Shown piece by piece: positions 56,871 through 64,000 of a DNA stretch of 64,000 nt. The number at the start of each line of letters is the position of its first letter. Positions within the stretch are counted from its first letter, which is position 1. The notes below the pieces were generated by a model that searched no databases, was not told the origin of the DNA, and was given only the letters and a program-made list of their open reading frames with translations. Origin of the DNA: Oligoflexia bacterium (lineage in GTDB: Bacteria; Bdellovibrionota; UBA1018; CAIPTA01; JAALKR01); the NCBI GenBank assembly GCA_011087955.1, contig JAALKR010000002.1, forward strand, positions 45,133-109,132, read 5' to 3'. Made by a program: the position numbers and the translations under genes.

Positions 56871-57368
56871 TCATTTCTTCGATCTCATCATTAACAAACA
56901 ACCAAATGCAGCTGGGCACAAAACCATCAAACAGAAAAGAGCCAAATACCAATTTTCTGCCCACAAAATTTTATACGTATCCGTAAACGCTTCATTTACA
57001 ACAGTCAGACTACCAAGCGGCATAGCCCACATGTGCTTACCAACTAACAACGTGAGAAATATTACAATTGAAATCCAAAAAATATTATAGATTGTACTTT
57101 CGGTCTCAGGCTTTTTGCCCTCACTCTTTTTTGATTGAGTAAGCTCAGATGAGGAAAGTAAATAGATCAATGAAAGGTCAACAATTAAAAATGTTGGGAA
57201 TAGCCAAAAAACCGCATTCATTTCAAAAATAATCCATGCAAGCAATCCCAAACTTCCGGTTAAAGCTACTGAGGCTATTCCAATTACACCCCTACTAGGG
57301 CCTAAGGCCACTAACGCTGCAGACACAACACTTACAAAAGCCATACAAATAACAAAAATTAAGGTCAT
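56871..57368 (-). CDS. NuoJ-like subunit of the divergent locus
   Basis: The 165-residue protein has about five membrane helices and a polar loop (residues 75-95, Ser/Lys/Glu-rich). Helix 3, NAVFWLFPTFLIVDLSLIYL, matches the position of FAAAIQILVYAGAIMVLFLF in NuoJ; it keeps the hydrophobic pattern but not the YAGA motif. The name relies on topology, size and place between I-like and K-like genes. Four-base overlap with the I-like gene. Confidence 0.72.
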   Translation of the reverse strand: MTLIFVICMAFVSVVSAALVALGPSRGVIGIASVALTGSLGLLAWIIFEMNAVFWLFPTFLIVDLSLIYLLSSSELTQSKKSEGKKPETESTIYNIFWISIVIFLTLLVGKHMWAMPLGSLTVVNEAFTDTYKILWAENWYLALFCLMVLCPAAFGCLLMMRSKK

Positions 57369-57859
57369 CTACGCACCTCATAGGAACGAATCTGTTTTAC
57401 CTTCTTACGAATATTTTCGCTTTTGGTTAGGAAATTTCTGTCCCTCTCTGTAAAAAAACCCCGCATATCGTCCTTATTTGAAACAGCCATTTCATAATCA
57501 GAAGTGTGGATTATGGAATCAACAGGGCAAATATCCACACAAACTCCACAAAATACGCACTTGGCAAAATTAATTTCAAACTTCGACACTTTCGTTGTGC
57601 CATCATCGGAGACCTTGGAATCCATTGAAATCGCTTTTGATGGGCAAATCGTTTCACAATCACCACATCCGGTGCAGACTTGTAAATCATTTCTTAGAAA
57701 TCCTCGGCCCGCAGAAAAAGCGCCTGCTCGAAGCCTAGAAGATACAAAATCAGGATACTCTTCCGTAGATTCCCTGTATTTGGGGTCGGAAGAAAACAGA
57801 TACGGCGCTAAAATCCGGAAACTACTAAAAAATGCTGTAATTCTCTCACCTAGATTCAT
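57365..57859 (-). CDS. NuoI-like ferredoxin subunit of the divergent locus, both 4Fe-4S motifs intact
   Basis: The 164-residue protein has two complete motifs: CTGCGDCETICP (Cys 62, 65, 68, 72) and CVFCGVCVDICP (Cys 101, 104, 107, 111). They match clusters N6a and N6b. The N-terminus has a possible amphipathic helix. Intact ligands in this subunit and in the B-like one argue that the locus encodes a working electron-transfer arm. Between H-like and J-like genes, as in nuo operons. Confidence 0.92.
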   Translation of the reverse strand: MNLGERITAFFSSFRILAPYLFSSDPKYRESTEEYPDFVSSRLRAGAFSAGRGFLRNDLQVCTGCGDCETICPSKAISMDSKVSDDGTTKVSKFEINFAKCVFCGVCVDICPVDSIIHTSDYEMAVSNKDDMRGFFTERDRNFLTKSENIRKKVKQIRSYEVRR

Positions 57860-57862
57860 TCA

Positions 57863-58792
57863 TTACCCCAATATTGCCACCCAAAGAATTTTACCAATTG
57901 TGGCCATCCAAGCTAGTGGTAGTAAACGCTTCAATCCAAAATCTATTGAATCTCGTACGCGCAAAGCAGGTAGTGACTTCTGAACCCAAGCAAAAGCGAT
58001 CAACACAACTACAAGCTTCAGGATGTAGAGAAATAATTCTAAGCTCGAAGCTCCAACACCGACCCATCCACCTAAGAAAATTCCAACCCATAATGAAAAC
58101 AGAGCAATAGACCAAAGATCTTTAGCTGCTCGATAACTAAAATGGACAAGGCCCGTAAAAGCAAATTCTATTGATTGGCCAACCGGGCGAGTCGGAAGGA
58201 TAAAAAAGAATGAGGCGAAAGCACAAATACCTGCAAGAAATGTAAATGGATTTCGAAACATAAAATAGTCTACTGAGGGACCATCCTGATAACCTTGTAT
58301 AATATTGGGACCAAAATGAATCAAGGATGGGATGCAGCTCAATAGGAGAGTAGTTAAGCCCATGTATCGCAATAAGAGGTTGCGCTTGGCCAATATCCTT
58401 ACTTGCGTGTCTTTGAAAGAATACAAAAATAACGAGTCTAGCGCTGTGGCAAAGGAAATAATCAGAAACAATGAGAAAAAGCCACTATATCCCCCCGTTA
58501 ATGTGGATATTGGATTCAACAACAATACAAAAAAGACGTAGGGCAATAGACAATAAAGTATCACTCCAAAATAAAAAAATACCCCTTTACCTTGGGGTTC
58601 TAGGTGCCCCTTACCCCAAAATTTGCCTAAGTCTAAGACCTGCTGACTCCAGCCTCCTCGACTAGAGCGATTTGGCCCCTGCCTGTGCTGCGCGTGGTAC
58701 CCTAGCTTTTCATTCATAAAATGGAATGAATACGCAAAAACTGTCAACGCAATTGAAAGTATGGATGCGAGAAAAATCGATAAGATCGTCAC
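57863..58792 (-). CDS. NuoH-like subunit of the divergent locus, acidic quinone loop lost
   Basis: The 309-residue protein has about eight membrane helices and starts at a GTG overlapping the D-like stop (GTGA). NEKLGYHAQHRQGPNRSSRGG matches the NuoH signature AERRICSWMQNRTGPNRVG, keeping QxRxGPN. The loop that in NuoH reads ETNRLPFDLPEGEAEIIG and EYGG appears as PTRPVGQSIEFAFTGLVHF, so most of its acidic residues, which line the quinone tunnel and E-channel, are gone. It probably anchors the hydrophilic arm but cannot hold quinone in the usual way. Confidence 0.85.
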   Translation of the reverse strand: MTILSIFLASILSIALTVFAYSFHFMNEKLGYHAQHRQGPNRSSRGGWSQQVLDLGKFWGKGHLEPQGKGVFFYFGVILYCLLPYVFFVLLLNPISTLTGGYSGFFSLFLIISFATALDSLFLYSFKDTQVRILAKRNLLLRYMGLTTLLLSCIPSLIHFGPNIIQGYQDGPSVDYFMFRNPFTFLAGICAFASFFFILPTRPVGQSIEFAFTGLVHFSYRAAKDLWSIALFSLWVGIFLGGWVGVGASSLELFLYILKLVVVLIAFAWVQKSLPALRVRDSIDFGLKRLLPLAWMATIGKILWVAILG

Positions 58793-59889
58793 CGATCCAC
58801 CTCCGAGACAGAAACATCAAGTGTACTAAGTATAATCCCTATGTCTTCAACCATTTCCTTCTGCATTAACCAAGGAACAACCCTGAGGGTTAGGTACGAT
58901 GGAGTACAAAATCTAACATTTACCGGGGATACCCCTCCGTTACTCTCAAGATAGACTCCAAAGTATCCTCGCGGCGACTCAATTTCTGTGTAAACGTCTC
59001 CTGCTGGCGGCGTAAAATTCATCCCAAGCTCAACCCTATGGTTCCCCTCAGGTAACTTTTTAAGTGTTTCTAAAATTAACTCTGAGGATTGCCAAATTTC
59101 ATCAATCCTAATTAAGACTCGCCCAAAAGCATCGCCGCGATAATTACTCAAATCAAGTGGCTTAATATTCAAATCTTCATAAAGAGTGCTCTTTGCATCG
59201 AAGCGAATATCAATTCTAACTCCAGACGCCCGAGCATTTGGTCCCGTCAAATTATTCGCATCGATATCCTCAATGCCTAACTCTGCTAAACCCTGCAATC
59301 GTGACCTAAAAAGCGGGTTATCCACAAGAAGAGTTAATAACTCCTCCCTAAACATTTCGAGTTCACTAAGCGTGCCTTCAATTTTATCAATTAAGCCTTC
59401 ACTTATATTATTTTTTACGCCGCCAACTTGGATACAACCAAATCCAAGCCTTGACCCACAATAGAGCTCAAACAAATCATTTAGCTTTTCACGCTCTCGT
59501 AAACAAAAATGATACGCTGATAAAGAATTCACCTCCTTAGACACAGAAGCTAGAAAGTGAAGATGGCTAGAGATACGCCCCATCTCCATCAATAGAATCC
59601 TGATATAACGGCCCCTGACAGGCACTTCAATCAAACTCAAAGACTCGACTGCACTTGCAAAAGCTAAGCTTCCCGCTTGAGGAGCAAAGTAATCTACTCT
59701 GTCAGCATATGCTGTCCCGACCAGAAAAGAGCGTTCCAATAGCATTCTTTCAATTCCGCGAAATCCATATCCAATCTGAAGATTTGCATCATCAACAAGC
59801 TCTCCATCCTCAGTAATTTTAAGCCCAAGTGGGCCTACCGAACAGATTGATTTCCTAAACCCGGAAACAATATCAATGAGAGTGCTCAC
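58789..59889 (-). CDS. NuoD-like subunit of the divergent locus, quinone His lost
   Basis: I place the start at the GTG at 59889 with AAGGGA about six bases upstream; an ATG at 59904 lacks a ribosome site. The protein has 366 residues. It aligns well with NuoD: DGELVDDANLQIGYGFRGIE with NGEIIEKSECELGYLHRAIE (shown in part), AYADRVDY (Tyr67, matching Thermus Tyr87), REREKL, GPNARASGVRIDIR, and the C-terminal VSEVDR. The quinone-ligand His (HPAMHG) falls in SICSVGPLGL, where it is Val18. There are no CxxC pairs at either end, so it is not a NiFe-hydrogenase large subunit. Its start overlaps the C-like gene by 17 bases. Confidence 0.88.
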   Translation of the reverse strand: MSTLIDIVSGFRKSICSVGPLGLKITEDGELVDDANLQIGYGFRGIERMLLERSFLVGTAYADRVDYFAPQAGSLAFASAVESLSLIEVPVRGRYIRILLMEMGRISSHLHFLASVSKEVNSLSAYHFCLREREKLNDLFELYCGSRLGFGCIQVGGVKNNISEGLIDKIEGTLSELEMFREELLTLLVDNPLFRSRLQGLAELGIEDIDANNLTGPNARASGVRIDIRFDAKSTLYEDLNIKPLDLSNYRGDAFGRVLIRIDEIWQSSELILETLKKLPEGNHRVELGMNFTPPAGDVYTEIESPRGYFGVYLESNGGVSPVNVRFCTPSYLTLRVVPWLMQKEMVEDIGIILSTLDVSVSEVDR

Positions 59890-60289
59890 GTCGTTTCCCT
59901 TCATATGGATTTTTCGATTTAATCCCCTCGATAATTTTACCCGCCCGATGGTTAATTTCGCACTCAAACCAATCTGCATAAGTCCAGAGCGATGTAAGTG
60001 ATGGGATTTTTTGATTCTTATCTACTATTGTAGAAACATTTATACTTTCCCCACGAAGCCGTGAATGTAACTCAATCGATATTTTTATTCCAGCGCCCTC
60101 TTCCAAATGAGAAAAAGTTATTATTTTCATTAAAGTGAATGATAGTAAATTCTCGTAATACAGCGCTTCCATCGTGGGCTTCCAGTTTTTGTAGTCAATC
60201 GTAAATGATAAGCGTCTGCATGCTTCGAATAGACGAACTCTAGTGATTTTAGATTTAATTAATTTATTTATGTCGCTTTCTAAATCCAT
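59873..60289 (-). CDS. NuoC-like subunit of the divergent locus, shortened
   Basis: The 138-residue protein keeps the NuoC signature as IPSLTSLWTYADWFECEINHRAGKII (in part: SLTSLWTYADWFECEI), against [18 protein letters not shown]. The C-terminal part after the signature is short and lacks HPNLRR and the following [13 protein letters not shown]. The N-terminal domain is unlike NuoC in sequence. It lies between B-like and D-like genes. The identification is good from the one motif and position. Confidence 0.83.
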   Translation of the reverse strand: MDLESDINKLIKSKITRVRLFEACRRLSFTIDYKNWKPTMEALYYENLLSFTLMKIITFSHLEEGAGIKISIELHSRLRGESINVSTIVDKNQKIPSLTSLWTYADWFECEINHRAGKIIEGIKSKNPYEGKRREHSH

Positions 60290-60295
60290 CGTTCA

Positions 60296-60754
60296 CTAGC
60301 TCAGTTCAGTTTCTCTAATTTTGTTCTGTAAAGTTATTAATGCGTTAATCATTGCCTCCGGTCGAGGAGGGCAACCGGGCACAAAAATATCAACAGGAAC
60401 TATTGAATCTACTCCACAGTTTATAGAACTATCTTCACTGAAAAACATCCCACCTGAATTCGCACAACTGCCCATTGAAATAACAAATTTTGGACTACGC
60501 ATTAGATTGTAAACTTCTAGAACTTGGTTCTTAGATTGTTTGTTTACCGGCCCATCGACAATGAGTAAATCAGCATTCGCTGGGTTATCGACAAGGATAG
60601 TTCCAAAACGTTCCCAATCATATCGAGGGCCAAGGGCCGACTGAAATTCAAGACCACAACAAGACAAATCTAGATGATAGGTCCAAAGAGAATAACTCGC
60701 TGACCAGTTTTTCTGAGAAGCGTTTTCCTTAGTCCGAAATATTTTATTTTCCAT
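60296..60754 (-). CDS. NuoB-like subunit of the divergent locus, N2 ligands intact
   Basis: The 152-residue protein carries all four N2 ligands: tandem Cys32-Cys33 in LDLSCCGLEF, Cys97 in SMGSCANSGG, and Cys128 in FVPGCPPRPEA. DWERFGTILVDNPANADLLIV corresponds to [21 protein letters not shown] (compare in parts). So an N2-type 4Fe-4S cluster is expected. The start overlaps the A-like stop as TAATG. Confidence 0.92.
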   Translation of the reverse strand: MENKIFRTKENASQKNWSASYSLWTYHLDLSCCGLEFQSALGPRYDWERFGTILVDNPANADLLIVDGPVNKQSKNQVLEVYNLMRSPKFVISMGSCANSGGMFFSEDSSINCGVDSIVPVDIFVPGCPPRPEAMINALITLQNKIRETELS

Positions 60755-61149
60755 TAATCTTCCGAGTCATTATTTGGCCATTTTAAATCTCTGACCCATT
60801 GAAGAAATCCCCGCCTCTTGCCATAAGAGAGCACAATCAAAAAAACGAGCGGCGCAAATAAAATTTTTACGGTTACAACTAGCCTTTCGAGCAAAGTAGC
60901 TGTCATAGAAATTTCTTCGCGGTAGCCCAGTGTCATCGGAAGCAAAAAAATAAAACTTGCCCACAAGATTAAAATTGTAAAAATTGGGAAAATTGCCCGA
61001 GGTGCTCCTTCAACTGCTTTCCCACTATCGAACCATTCTAATCGCTGCAATAAGGGGGTGACTTTTTGAAAAATCATGACTAAAACCGTGGCGGAAACGA
61101 GCGAAACTAAAGCGGTTAGTGCTTGATTTGAAATTGGAAAATCCCCCAT
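60754..61149 (-). CDS. NuoA-like first subunit of the divergent locus, acidic pair lost
   Basis: The protein has 131 residues from the ATG at 61149; a TTG at 61185 is possible but lacks a ribosome site. It has three membrane helices. WFDSGKAVEGAPRAIFPIF matches the [19 protein letters not shown] region, and LILWASFIFLLPMTLG matches [18 protein letters not shown]: the FDVE acidic pair is replaced by WASF. It opens the upstream complex I-like locus and is divergent from mfd, with 62 bases between start codons. A minus-strand TTGACG at 61185-61180 could be a -35, but no good -10 follows. Confidence 0.8.
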   Translation of the reverse strand: MGDFPISNQALTALVSLVSATVLVMIFQKVTPLLQRLEWFDSGKAVEGAPRAIFPIFTILILWASFIFLLPMTLGYREEISMTATLLERLVVTVKILFAPLVFLIVLSYGKRRGFLQWVRDLKWPNNDSED

Positions 61150-61211
61150 AGTAAAGAGGGTAATTACACTATGTGCCGACGTCAACTACTCGGCGATAAT
61201 TTAGGAATAAA

Positions 61212-64000
61212 ATGATGCACCGCACTGGTCTTCTAAATTTCGATTTACAACTCAGCGCGAATTTATCGAGTAAATCAACCGTCGAAATTGGTGGAGTTGG
61301 CCCAGGCCTAGACGCAATTATTTCGTTGTTCGCTGCAAGGAATAACCGTAACATTCGAATCATTGTAGCTCCCTCCATGACAGAGGCATCAAAGCTCCTC
61401 GAGGATATTTCTTTTCAATCAAAATTACTTTCTACTGGCGATGAAAAATTTATAACCCGAATGTTCCCTGGGTATGGGGTTCCAGTTTATGGGAAATTAA
61501 GCCCCTCCCTAAGCAACCGATACTCTCGAATTGATTGCATTCGCAGAGTGTTGTTCTATTCAGGAGACAAGAATGTAAATATTATTTTACCGGTTCAAGC
61601 ACTTGGTCAAAAAATAATTGCTCAGAAGGACTTTGTTCGAAGATCTATAAAGATTGACGCCGGTAAGAGCTATGAATTCAGTGGATTCCCAAAAATTTTG
61701 CGCGCACTTGGGTATACAGAAGCTCCAAATGCCGAAGACCCTTCCACCTACGCCATTCACGGCGGTGTTTTAGATGTTTTTCCTCCAAGCTCCAAATACG
61801 CCTATCGTTTGGATTTTTTCGATGACGAACTAGAATCAATTCGGATTTTTAATCCGACTAACCAAAGGACAATTGTAGAAGCTAGCTCACTTAACTATCT
61901 CCTTTTAGTGCCTATTCGTGAGATTGAGACAAATGAAAAAACAATTGAGATATCACGTTTAAAAATTCGAGAATGGTGTGATGCAAATAATTTTTCAAGA
62001 GGGGAGCGTAGCAGTCTCCTAGAGCGGTTGGCCAATCACATTGTGCCACTCGAAACAGATTTTTTACTACCTTATTTTAACGAAAACACTGACACAATTA
62101 CGGATTACTTAAATACAAAATCTGAGCTTATTTGGGTCGATAAAAGCCGCTGTCTGGAGGAGTATGATACCTTCTTTAAAACCCTAAAATCAGAGTATGT
62201 GCGTGCTATTAAGCGAAGAGAAATTGTTGCTGCACCTGAAACTCTCTTTTTAAATGATCTTTCAGTTCTCAAAAATAATGATTATCGAGAAATAAAAATT
62301 GAGCGGTTACATGTTCTTTCGACTAACCGATCGCAAGAAAACATAAAGGTTGATTATGAAGAGATTCGATTTAAGGATCAATTGAAAGGGAAAACACCCA
62401 GCCATGAAACACTCGCTTCCATACTTTCAGTAATTTCTGGCCTAATTGATAGTGGAAATTTAATTTTCTTTGTCGCTAACACTCAAGCACAACTCGATCG
62501 ATTCTCCTTCTTGTTGAGTCAAAAAGGGATTAAATCGTTTCATTTAGACACTGAAAAAAGAATTACCGAACCACCTCGGAAAAATCAGGTAGTTTGTACT
62601 GTCGGCACTATCAACAGTAGTTTTACCTTTCGAGACGCCAAAGTCACGTTCATTGCTGAAAACTCAATCTTTGGTAAGAAACGATTGCATGGTCGCTCCT
62701 CGGAATCCAACCCTCAAGCCTCCCTAAGTAAGGACTTACGACGCGCCAGTTTAGACGACTTAAAATCGGATGATTTGGTTGTCCATATAGAGCACGGAGT
62801 TTCAAAATTTGGCGGGCTAACAAAGCTAAAGAGTGATGGAATTTTAGCTGACTATGTCTTGCTGCATTTTGCTGACTCGGACAAGCTATATTTACCAATT
62901 TATCGTCTAGAGAAAATTCAAAAATTCATCGGAGCTCAAGGAGCCAGTCCAAGCCTAGATAAATTAGGTGGGGCTGGCTTCATCAAAAACAAAGCAAAAG
63001 CAAGAGAGGCCATTAAAGATATTGCGGCTCATCTTTTGAGTCTTTATGCCAAACGTTCAGCTGCGCCCGGACACTCTTATTCAGTTCTGGAAGAACTATA
63101 TGCGGAATTTGAGTCAACCTTCCCATATGACGAAACACTGGATCAGCTTAAAGCCATCCGAGATGTAGAGAGCGACCTTACCTTAACCCGGCCGATGGAC
63201 CGTCTAGTCTGTGGAGATGTTGGATACGGTAAAACCGAAGTCGCCATCCGAGCGGCCTTTATTGTAGCCTCAGAAGGCAAGCAAGTTGCTGTACTTGTTC
63301 CCACGACGGTCCTATCGGAGCAGCACGCTCAGAGCTTCTATAAAAGATTTGAACATCAGCCCTTTAGAATTAAATCTCTTTCTAGGTTTAGATCGAAAAA
63401 AGAGCAAAACGAAATTTTAAAAAATCTTGAGGAAGGTGGCATTGATATAATAATCGGCACTCATCGACTTCTTTCCAAAGATGTTAAATTTAAAAACTTA
63501 GGCCTAATCATTATCGATGAAGAGCAAAGGTTTGGTGTCGAACATAAAGAAAAGCTCAAAAAGCTTCGACTCACAACGGATGTATTAACACTTACTGCCA
63601 CTCCAATTCCGAGGACACTTAATCTTTCTTTACTTGGATTACGCGATATATCGATAATCCAGACGCCCCCGGCTGATCGACTAGCCATTCGAACTCATAT
63701 TTGTACATTTGACCATGACATCATCCAGACTGGAATTCGAAGTGAGATTGCTCGCAGCGGACAGGTTTTCTTTATTCATAATCGAGTACAATCGATCTCG
63801 ACAATTTTTAGAACCCTAAGCGAGCTAGTCCCTGAAATTAAAATTGGTGTTGCTCATGGGCAAATGCCTGAACGAGAACTCGAAAAAATCATGATTGGAT
63901 TTTATAACAAGAAGTTTGACCTTTTACTATCGACTGCAATTATTGAAAACGGACTGGATGTCCCATCTGCAAATACAATTTTTGTTAATCGAGCGGATAC
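61212..64000 (+). CDS. mfd: Transcription-repair coupling factor Mfd, C-terminus beyond the window
   Basis: Mfd removes stalled RNA polymerase and recruits UvrA. The ATG at 61212 has AGGA six bases upstream. About 929 codons are open to the window edge; the family is about 1100-1200 residues. The N-terminal UvrB-like region ([33 protein letters not shown]) is followed by the polymerase-binding domain ([17 protein letters not shown] variant, with VHIEHG). The translocase has Walker [18 protein letters not shown] (about residue 670), [12 protein letters not shown], the DEEQRFG box and [29 protein letters not shown] and [13 protein letters not shown] begin the second motor lobe. Confidence 0.97.
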   Translation, partial: MMHRTGLLNFDLQLSANLSSKSTVEIGGVGPGLDAIISLFAARNNRNIRIIVAPSMTEASKLLEDISFQSKLLSTGDEKFITRMFPGYGVPVYGKLSPSLSNRYSRIDCIRRVLFYSGDKNVNIILPVQALGQKIIAQKDFVRRSIKIDAGKSYEFSGFPKILRALGYTEAPNAEDPSTYAIHGGVLDVFPPSSKYAYRLDFFDDELESIRIFNPTNQRTIVEASSLNYLLLVPIREIETNEKTIEISRLKIREWCDANNFSRGERSSLLERLANHIVPLETDFLLPYFNENTDTITDYLNTKSELIWVDKSRCLEEYDTFFKTLKSEYVRAIKRREIVAAPETLFLNDLSVLKNNDYREIKIERLHVLSTNRSQENIKVDYEEIRFKDQLKGKTPSHETLASILSVISGLIDSGNLIFFVANTQAQLDRFSFLLSQKGIKSFHLDTEKRITEPPRKNQVVCTVGTINSSFTFRDAKVTFIAENSIFGKKRLHGRSSESNPQASLSKDLRRASLDDLKSDDLVVHIEHGVSKFGGLTKLKSDGILADYVLLHFADSDKLYLPIYRLEKIQKFIGAQGASPSLDKLGGAGFIKNKAKAREAIKDIAAHLLSLYAKRSAAPGHSYSVLEELYAEFESTFPYDETLDQLKAIRDVESDLTLTRPMDRLVCGDVGYGKTEVAIRAAFIVASEGKQVAVLVPTTVLSEQHAQSFYKRFEHQPFRIKSLSRFRSKKEQNEILKNLEEGGIDIIIGTHRLLSKDVKFKNLGLIIIDEEQRFGVEHKEKLKKLRLTTDVLTLTATPIPRTLNLSLLGLRDISIIQTPPADRLAIRTHICTFDHDIIQTGIRSEIARSGQVFFIHNRVQSISTIFRTLSELVPEIKIGVAHGQMPERELEKIMIGFYNKKFDLLLSTAIIENGLDVPSANTIFVNRAD

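Noticed and set aside
58789-60754. Divergent locus as a membrane-bound NiFe hydrogenase (Ech/Hyf type)
   Set aside because: The D-like protein has no N- or C-terminal CxxC pairs for nickel and ends in VSEVDR like NuoD. No maturation genes are nearby.
61212-64000. mfd as a truncated gene
   Set aside because: The frame is open up to the last base, so the missing end is due to the window boundary.
1-64000. CRISPR arrays, insertion sequences, prophage or integration sites
   Set aside because: No spaced direct repeats, transposase or integrase motifs, or terminal inverted repeats were seen; the short tandem repeats found are coding.

Overview
The window reads as chromosome from a flagellated Gram-negative bacterium with type IV pili and a complex I based respiratory chain. 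Gene content (PilMNO, FliD/FliS, RpoD, MaeB, a lysine/alanine-rich histone-like protein with a small Cys/His motif) suggests a deltaproteobacterium in the broad sense, possibly a Bdellovibrionota relative. That placement is inference, since no rRNA gene is present. TTG and GTG starts with good Shine-Dalgarno spacing are frequent (pilM, fliD, hemW, nuoD, the receiver gene and others).

Layout. 1-2.7 kb, minus strand: end of a pilM-pilN-pilO-(pilP-like) operon. 2.7-9.6 kb: histone-like protein, pcnB, serB, nadA, the RNase P RNA gene (rnpB), a small unknown gene and a Nif3-family gene. 9.7-12.4 kb: a 2-oxoglutarate/Fe(II) oxygenase followed by two damaged genes, a fabH-like gene with a one-base frameshift and a broken BspA/DUF285 lipoprotein gene. 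12.4-16.6 kb, minus strand: the macromolecular synthesis operon rpsU-dnaG-rpoD with a CAT-anticodon tRNA close behind. 17.1-29.5 kb, plus strand: maeB (with a phosphotransacetylase-like domain), ridA, nadK, recN, hemW, grpE-dnaK-dnaJ and a periplasmic-binding-fold PBP-activator-like protein. 29.6-37.0 kb, plus strand: fliD-fliS, a short FliT-like coiled-coil protein, a TPR protein, a GT9-like glycosyltransferase, a soluble histidine kinase and a single-domain receiver.

37.0-61.1 kb, minus strand: two complete complex I-type loci head to tail, 26 genes in one direction with almost no spacing. The downstream one (37.0-50.3 kb) is an ordinary nuoA-N operon. The upstream one (50.4-61.1 kb) is a divergent paralogue in the order A-B-C-D-H-I-J-K-L-M-M-N. 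It has no E/F/G genes and has one extra antiporter-like subunit. Its predicted proteins keep all cysteine ligands for clusters N2, N6a and N6b. They have lost the residues central to proton pumping: the TM7 lysine in all four antiporter-like subunits, the TM5 glutamate in three of them, both NuoK glutamates, the NuoA acidic pair, and the quinone-binding histidine of NuoD. This is the strongest candidate for an undescribed system here.

61.2-64 kb, plus strand: mfd, cut by the window end. No rRNA genes, CRISPR arrays or insertion sequences were seen. No stretch longer than about 300 bases lacks a gene or pseudogene; the largest gap is 3514-3736 (223 bases), upstream of the histone-like gene and pcnB.
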